10,047 nucleotides of DNA from Cyanobacteria bacterium UBA2566 (GTDB lineage Bacteria; Cyanobacteriota; Cyanobacteriia; Cyanobacteriales; Desertifilaceae), in contig DDLS01000173.1 of assembly GCA_002340255.1 (NCBI GenBank), forward strand, positions 1 through 10,047. Reading direction: 5' to 3'. A program made the position numbers and the translations under genes. A model generated the notes under the pieces. The model was not told where the DNA came from. It ran no database searches and worked only from the letters and a program-made list of their open reading frames with translations. Positions 6,217-10,047 of the stretch are shown piece by piece. Every line of letters begins with the position of its first letter. The stretch's first letter is position 1.

Positions 6217-8745
6217 TTAAATTAAATCGAGGGTTTTGGCGAGTTGCCAAGCTTTGAAGAAACGACCTTGCATTGCCCAGGAAATGGCTTGCATGGCTCT
6301 GATTTCTGGCTCGTCTGGTTTGAGCTGTAGGGCGGTTTCGAGGACGTTTTGCGCTTTTTGAGGTTTCCAGTCATAAAGATAGACAACAGCTAAATATGCC
6401 CAGGGATAGGGGCTGTTTGGCTCTAGGGTGGTGAGGACATCTAAGGCGGCGATCGCCCCCGGCACATCCTGACGCAACACCCGCGATAGCACCAAACTAT
6501 ACAGCGAATCTACCTGATTCGGATCTTGCTGTAGTCGATAACTCAAGGTGCGATCGACTTGCAACAAATAATCTTGCGTCGGATCGTATTGATTAATCCG
6601 CCCCACTTCGCTAAAAATATGCTCTAGAGCAGTCGGTCCCTGGGATAGGGTGGCTGCAAACGTGCGAAATTGAGTGGATAAATCTAACTCTAAAGCAGGT
6701 TGAGCAGGAGCATCGAAAGATAACATCATGCGAATGGGGGGAATGGGGATATCTTGAGCGGGAGTATCTAAGTTTCGGTCTGGCAAATATTGCACCCTTA
6801 ACCGATAGCTTCCCGGTTCCATATCCGCAGGAGGTAACATGGAGGTCAGCTCACTCACTTCCACTGCTTGTTCTGGATCGAGGTTGTCAGGAGCATAGAG
6901 ATTTCCCATCCCAAACCCATGGTCATGTATCCAAGCAATTTGACCATCCCGTTCTCGAATCCAAGTAATCAGCACTAACCCCGATTGTAAATCTTTCCAG
7001 GGGCCGTGCCATTGGTAGGTAACGGGAACTGGACTTCCGGGAGGGACGGGACTGGCAACAAAGAGGTTATAGAGTTGCACCTCAGACAGGGGTCGATCGA
7101 GGGGAACCACCTGCACGGGGGGAGTATGCTGGTGATAGAGGTTTAGTTGACTGCCATCGTTGAGAGACCAGGATTGATGCAGGTTAAATAAGCCACCAGT
7201 TTCGATGAACTGAGTTAACTGTTGTCGTTCAGTAGAGGGACTTAATCCTTGTTGACCGGTTTTGGTGATAAACCAACGGAGAGATCGCCCATCTTGTACA
7301 ATGTGTTGACTATTGGTTCCCACTTGACGACCATGAACTTGAGAATTTCGCACTTGCCCATAGTAGTTAATATTATGCTGATTTAAAGTAGGTGTAGAAG
7401 GCAAAACTCCCACATTAGAGCGTAGATAGGGTTCGGTTTTAATGATTTCATCGATAACTTTAGGATGGGGAAGGGGAAGTCCCAACACTGGATAATTCAT
7501 TGCTCCAGGACTCAGCGCTCGGATGAAGAATTGCCCTCCCAGGGGATAGAGGTTTAAGAACATCAGTAAACCCGCTAATCCTATGGTTCCCCAACGGATT
7601 TTAGGGCCCCATTTGCGGCTGAGTTTATCCCACTGATTTAAACCGTAAGCGAGTAGGAGAGAGAGAACGGGAAGAGATGGAAGGATGTAGCGGGTATCCT
7701 TATTTATGTTTAAGGAACAGAGGAAGTAAGACCCTACTAGAAACAAAAGTATCCAAATGGTTTTGGGGTGCTGTTTCAGGTTTAGCCGTTGTTCGGAGCG
7801 CCAGAATTGAATCCCTATACCAATAAAACCGACGATTGGAATCCATAATAGAGGCCAGGATACCAACTCTGGCAGGTCTTTCCAGTAATAGAGCCAAGCA
7901 TCGAGGGTATACAGGGGGGGGTCACCTTCAGCGATCGCCGAATCTATAGTCGCTCGTTTTCCAGAGGTGAGTATCAGCAACCAGTTGGTACGTACCCAAG
8001 GATAGAGCATACCGAGGGCAATTATTCCCCCTAAAAGCCATTGGCCGAGGCGTTCCCATTGTCGCTGATAAAGGCTGGTAATTCCAGAAACGGCGATCGG
8101 AGTCAGCAAAAAAAACAGCGCCGTTTGTTTCGTCAGCAGTGCTAATCCCACGGAAACCCCCATTAGTGCAGCCATTCCCCATTGTTGCGATCGAGAAGAG
8201 TAACGGGAAAACCACCATAGAGTCAGACAAAAAAAACTCCAAGTGACCATCGCAGTCAAGGGATAATCCTGGAGAAAATCCAAGCGATAGCGGTAGAGTC
8301 CCGGTAGCAGGATACACAAGAGAGCAGCCCACAATCCTAGATAGCCGTTGAACAGGATGCGACCTAATCCATAGACCGAACCCAGAAGAATAGCGCTATA
8401 CAGCAGCATCACCAGGGTTGAAGAATCGGGACTCGCGCCAAAAATCTGGACAAAGGGAACAGTTGTCACATACATCAGAGGCGGAATTTTCGGAGAAAGT
8501 AGCCAAAATTGATGCCACCACTCTCCGGAAAAGGGTTGGGAAGTTTCCAAGATGCGCTGATATTCCAAAACCCAGTTGAGATAATCAGCCTGATCCCAAG
8601 CTGGAGGGCGGCGATCGATCGCCAGCCAGAGGCGATCGCCCACTATAATCAGAAACATCATCAATCCCAGCGCCAACACCGGATCGGTTCGGGTATTTTG
8701 CTCAGACAAACGGTGCTGAGTTTGTTCCAATGCTTCCTTAGTCAT
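6217..8745 (-). CDS. Membrane glycosyltransferase (GT39/ArnT-like) with C-terminal TPR
   Basis: An 842-residue polytopic membrane protein of the GT-C type, thought to move a sugar from a polyprenyl-phosphate donor onto a surface glycan, lipid or protein. A short cytoplasmic N-terminus is followed by a first membrane helix (about 22-43) and an external loop with acidic residues in PPAWDQADYLNW (Asp51, Asp54), the place of the catalytic acid in this fold. A string of about ten further hydrophobic segments runs to roughly residue 400; LLTKQTALFFLL and DTRYILPSLPVLSLLL are typical of ArnT/PMT relatives. Then comes a soluble domain of about 330 residues, and from about 730 TPR-like repeats (AIAALDVLTTLEPNSPYPWA, then ETALQLKPDEPEI). 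The start at 8745 is the first ATG; no Shine-Dalgarno is visible. The gene has several HIP1 sites, unlike the island. Acceptor and sugar are unknown. Confidence 0.85.
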   Translation of the reverse strand: MTKEALEQTQHRLSEQNTRTDPVLALGLMMFLIIVGDRLWLAIDRRPPAWDQADYLNWVLEYQRILETSQPFSGEWWHQFWLLSPKIPPLMYVTTVPFVQIFGASPDSSTLVMLLYSAILLGSVYGLGRILFNGYLGLWAALLCILLPGLYRYRLDFLQDYPLTAMVTWSFFCLTLWWFSRYSSRSQQWGMAALMGVSVGLALLTKQTALFFLLTPIAVSGITSLYQRQWERLGQWLLGGIIALGMLYPWVRTNWLLILTSGKRATIDSAIAEGDPPLYTLDAWLYYWKDLPELVSWPLLWIPIVGFIGIGIQFWRSEQRLNLKQHPKTIWILLFLVGSYFLCSLNINKDTRYILPSLPVLSLLLAYGLNQWDKLSRKWGPKIRWGTIGLAGLLMFLNLYPLGGQFFIRALSPGAMNYPVLGLPLPHPKVIDEIIKTEPYLRSNVGVLPSTPTLNQHNINYYGQVRNSQVHGRQVGTNSQHIVQDGRSLRWFITKTGQQGLSPSTERQQLTQFIETGGLFNLHQSWSLNDGSQLNLYHQHTPPVQVVPLDRPLSEVQLYNLFVASPVPPGSPVPVTYQWHGPWKDLQSGLVLITWIRERDGQIAWIHDHGFGMGNLYAPDNLDPEQAVEVSELTSMLPPADMEPGSYRLRVQYLPDRNLDTPAQDIPIPPIRMMLSFDAPAQPALELDLSTQFRTFAATLSQGPTALEHIFSEVGRINQYDPTQDYLLQVDRTLSYRLQQDPNQVDSLYSLVLSRVLRQDVPGAIAALDVLTTLEPNSPYPWAYLAVVYLYDWKPQKAQNVLETALQLKPDEPEIRAMQAISWAMQGRFFKAWQLAKTLDLI
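6221..6250 (-). promoter_or_regulatory. Candidate promoter of the endonuclease-like gene
   Basis: On the minus strand TTGGCA (6250-6245) is followed after 18 bases by TTTAAT (6226-6221), each five of six to consensus. It lies inside the last codons of the glycosyltransferase gene and would start transcription near 6214, about 19 bases before the endonuclease-like ATG. This would let the endonuclease be expressed apart from the upstream gene. Confidence 0.38.
6353..6558 (-). repeat. Intact partner of the duplicated TPR segment
   Basis: This part of the glycosyltransferase gene is the source-like partner of the decayed fragment at 3899-4103, in the same orientation. The match begins at GCTTTTTGAGG and fades after GCGATCG near 6556. 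Here the gene continues intact on both sides, whereas the other copy ends abruptly. The pair flanks 4104-6352, which contains the whole restriction-modification pair. Confidence 0.85.
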
Positions 8746-8806
8746 GCGATCGTTAGCGAAAACTGCTATAAGCTAATTAGGCTACCATAAAGATGGAGTC
8801 AAATAC

Positions 8807-8923
8807 TTGCCAACAACTCAACAGGCACTTCGATGTTTTCAGATTTGCCAGAACCTCACAAGCATGTACCGTTCTGTGGATATGGTGCGTTTAGATGAGA
8901 GAACAGGAAATGTCATTGGTTAG
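8807..8923 (+). pseudogene. Truncated DUF6888-like small protein
   Basis: From a TTG at 8807 the frame reads PTTQQALRCFQICQNL, then SMYRSVDMVRLDERTGNV, and stops two codons later. From memory, this matches the first two-thirds of the small cyanobacterial proteins grouped as DUF6888, which continue after RTGN(V/I) with a segment like ILAGE and a C-terminal NGEWRF-like tail; that part is missing. The break at about 8915-8920 coincides with the end of homology of the truncated AlaX gene on the other strand, so this is a fragment left at a deletion or recombination junction. Function of the family is unknown to me; members often sit next to a second small protein gene, which is not found here. 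Confidence 0.65.
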
Positions 8924-9217
8924 ACGACGCACTTCATCAACCAACAACAAAACTTCATCACCTTTTTCCAGTAGACCTTCCGAAAAATCACCGTAATGAC
9001 GAACTTCACCTTCTACAAAACCGACAAAAGAAATAGGCATCTGTACAGCTTTGGCTTCAAAGAAACCTGTATCTGATGGCTGTCCTCCCCCTTGTGGGTA
9101 GAAGATGGTCTGATCTAAAACACAATACTGTCCACGCTCATCGTTAGCTAGATATTCTACTTGGGCTTGGTCAGTGAATTTATAGGTATCGTCAAGGTAA
9201 ACAAGCTTGGTTGCCAT
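8891..9217 (-). pseudogene. alaX: 3'-truncated AlaX-type alanyl-tRNA editing protein
   Basis: AlaX proteins are free-standing editing domains related to the C-terminal part of AlaRS; they hydrolyse Ser- or Gly-tRNA(Ala). The first 99 residues fit: MATKLVYLDDTYKF, then FYPQGGGQPSDTG (39-51), the family's glycine-rich motif, and VDEVRRL (93-99). A complete enzyme continues with the HxxxH zinc pair in a segment like LHSAGH and a later C...H pair. Here the frame instead runs into TNDISCSLI and stops. That tail is antisense to the DUF6888-like fragment, so it is not AlaX sequence. Without any zinc ligands the product cannot edit. The start at 9217 is sound, with GGAG six bases before it, and a TATAAT-type -10 lies at 9272-9267. 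The loss is therefore at the 3' end only. Confidence 0.85.
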
Positions 9218-9266
9218 ACACTACTCCATAACCGTCTTACAGCTAACCCGAAGGTAATCTTTTAAA

Positions 9267-9272
9267 ATTATA
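9267..9272 (-). promoter_or_regulatory. -10 element upstream of the truncated alaX
   Basis: On the minus strand a perfect TATAAT lies 49 bases before the ATG at 9217. No good -35 is found at 16-18 bases upstream, only T-rich sequence. It suggests that the truncated gene is still transcribed. Confidence 0.35.
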
Positions 9273-9289
9273 GCTTTCCTATATAGTCC

Positions 9290-9376
9290 AAAAATGCTCA
9301 ATTTTGTTAGGTATTTTGTCTGTTAATCCAAACCTCTAGGGCTAAATGGTTAAAAAATGCTAGAATTTGTTGGGTA
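9290..9376 (+). repeat. 24-bp imperfect direct repeat before the NB-ARC gene
   Basis: AAAAATGCTCAATTTTGTTA with GGTA (9290-9313) recurs as AAAAATGCTAGAATTTGTTG with GGTA (9353-9376): 20 of 24 positions agree, start-to-start distance 63. The second copy lies just before a possible -10, TACAAT at 9384-9389. The position between divergent genes fits a pair of regulator sites, but a decayed duplication is equally possible. Confidence 0.45.
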
Positions 9377-9408
9377 AAGTAGGTACAATTGCAAATTTAC
9401 TAAAGAGT

Positions 9409-9584
9409 ATGAATGTTGAAGAAGTAGTGAAGCTGGCAGATCATCTCGTGTTTTCTAAGACTGGACAATACCTGGATGATTTACAAAAAACGATTTTGTA
9501 CGGAACTTTGCAAGGAAAGAAATATACTCAAATTGCTGAATAAAAGCACTGTAATGATAGTTAGGTTAGGCATATTGGAGCAAA
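9409..9584 (+). pseudogene. Broken N-terminal helical domain of an NB-ARC protein
   Basis: From the ATG at 9409 the frame gives 44 residues (MNVEEVVKLADHLVFSKTGQ, then LDDLQKTILYGTLQGKKYTQIAE) before TAA at 9541. This is the start of the helix-turn-helix-like domain found at the N-terminus of many cyanobacterial NB-ARC and WD40 signalling proteins, which I know from the vWA-MoxR-associated (VMAP) group. The same frame goes on with family-like sequence KHCNDS-stop-VRHIGAK-stop-WQFF, with TAG at 9562 and TGA at 9586. One base then appears lost from the six-T run at 9595-9600, because SEELGEKVTKSNFRS follows in the next frame. Three stops and a frameshift within 60 bases separate this part from the ATPase part. 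A short 44-residue protein is possible but unlikely to fold alone. Confidence 0.75.
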
Positions 9585-10047
9585 ATGATGGCAATTTTTT
9601 CCGAAGAATTAGGTGAAAAGGTCACTAAATCTAATTTCAGATCATCAATAGAAAGATGTCAAATTAAGTTTTCACATTTTGCACAAGATCATGCTCAAAT
9701 TGGTAGCGTCACTATTTGTGGAGATACAATACAAAACCAAAACTCATCAACCGATATGCAATCTCACCTTCAGAAGACTCCAACCTTACATCATGATTTA
9801 AGTGAAATGCCAAATTTAGGCAGGTTTTATAATCGAACTTCTGAATTGCAAAATCTCAAAACACTAATTTTTACCGATAAAGCACAAATATTAACACTTA
9901 CAGGAATTATTGGTATCGGCAAAACTGCATTAATAACTCAACTTGTTCAAGAAATTAAACATCAATTTGAATATGTAATTTGGCGTAGCTTAGAAACTTG
10001 CCCTACAGTTGCACAAATGCAAAATAGCTTAAGGGATGACAAGGAGG
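9585..10047 (+). CDS. NB-ARC (STAND) ATPase, N-terminally broken, runs off window
   Basis: An uninterrupted frame of 154 codons reaches the window edge. It begins with the end of the N-terminal helical domain (SEELGEKVTKSNFRS), then a low-complexity linker, then an NB-ARC module: FYNRTSELQNL (the usual GRxxEL position), Walker A GIIGIGKT (residues 106-113 from the ATG at 9588), and FEYVIWRSLETCP, typical of cyanobacterial NB-ARC proteins that usually end in WD40 or TPR repeats. Such STAND ATPases act as signal-triggered oligomerising switches, some in defence or cell death. GGAG at 9577-9580 is well placed for the ATG at 9588 or 9585, so translation could restart after the lesions, giving an ATPase without most of its N-terminal domain. 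Whether the gene is functional or a recent pseudogene depends on the part beyond the window. Confidence 0.78.
   Translation, partial: MMAIFSEELGEKVTKSNFRSSIERCQIKFSHFAQDHAQIGSVTICGDTIQNQNSSTDMQSHLQKTPTLHHDLSEMPNLGRFYNRTSELQNLKTLIFTDKAQILTLTGIIGIGKTALITQLVQEIKHQFEYVIWRSLETCPTVAQMQNSLRDDKE

Noticed and set aside
3899..6558. Insertion sequence or transposon carrying the restriction-modification genes
   Set aside because: No transposase, no terminal inverted repeats and no short target duplications were seen; the flanking similarity is explained by a gene fragment.
8509..8790. Plus-strand 93-codon frame over the glycosyltransferase start
   Set aside because: Antisense to the N-terminal membrane region of a real gene; no ribosome site and no recognisable motif.

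Overview
The window most likely comes from a filamentous cyanobacterium. The evidence is nine copies of the HIP1 octamer GCGATCGC, an FtsH protease of the cyanobacterial FtsH2 type, heptanucleotide tandem repeats, a cyanobacteria-type small protein of the DUF6888 kind, and an NB-ARC (STAND) ATPase with the N-terminal domain usual in cyanobacterial signalling ATPases. Genus is not determinable from this sequence alone.

Layout. (1) 1-2102: a repeat-rich leader, then ftsH on the + strand, closed by a strong hairpin. (2) 2154-3180, minus strand: a conserved-looking 66-residue protein, then the C-terminal half of a histidine kinase whose 5' part, including the phospho-acceptor histidine, is missing. 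(3) 3180-6216: an accessory island. It holds a PD-(D/E)XK-type nuclease-like gene (minus), a decayed gene fragment of about 200 bp, a cytosine-5 DNA methyltransferase (plus) and a convergent restriction-endonuclease-like gene (minus). The fragment at 3899-4103 copies the TPR-coding part of the glycosyltransferase gene on the other side, so the methyltransferase/endonuclease pair lies between two related sequences in direct orientation. (4) 6217-8745, minus: a large membrane glycosyltransferase with C-terminal TPR-like repeats. (5) 8807-10047: a scarred zone. A truncated DUF6888-like fragment is joined to a 3'-truncated AlaX alanyl-tRNA editing gene, followed by an NB-ARC gene whose N-terminal helical domain carries three stop codons and a frameshift within about 60 bases.

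Working together. The methyltransferase and the convergent endonuclease-like gene form a plausible Type II restriction-modification system. The methyltransferase has a TATAAT-type promoter with a 29-bp dyad between it and the start codon. The endonuclease-like gene has its own candidate promoter inside the end of the glycosyltransferase gene. No controller (C) gene is seen. The solitary nuclease-like gene next door and the NB-ARC gene fit a local concentration of conflict or defence genes. Truncated genes at both flanks (kinase, AlaX, DUF6888) show repeated rearrangement. Housekeeping functions in the window are FtsH (membrane protein quality control) and perhaps the glycosyltransferase (cell-surface glycan).
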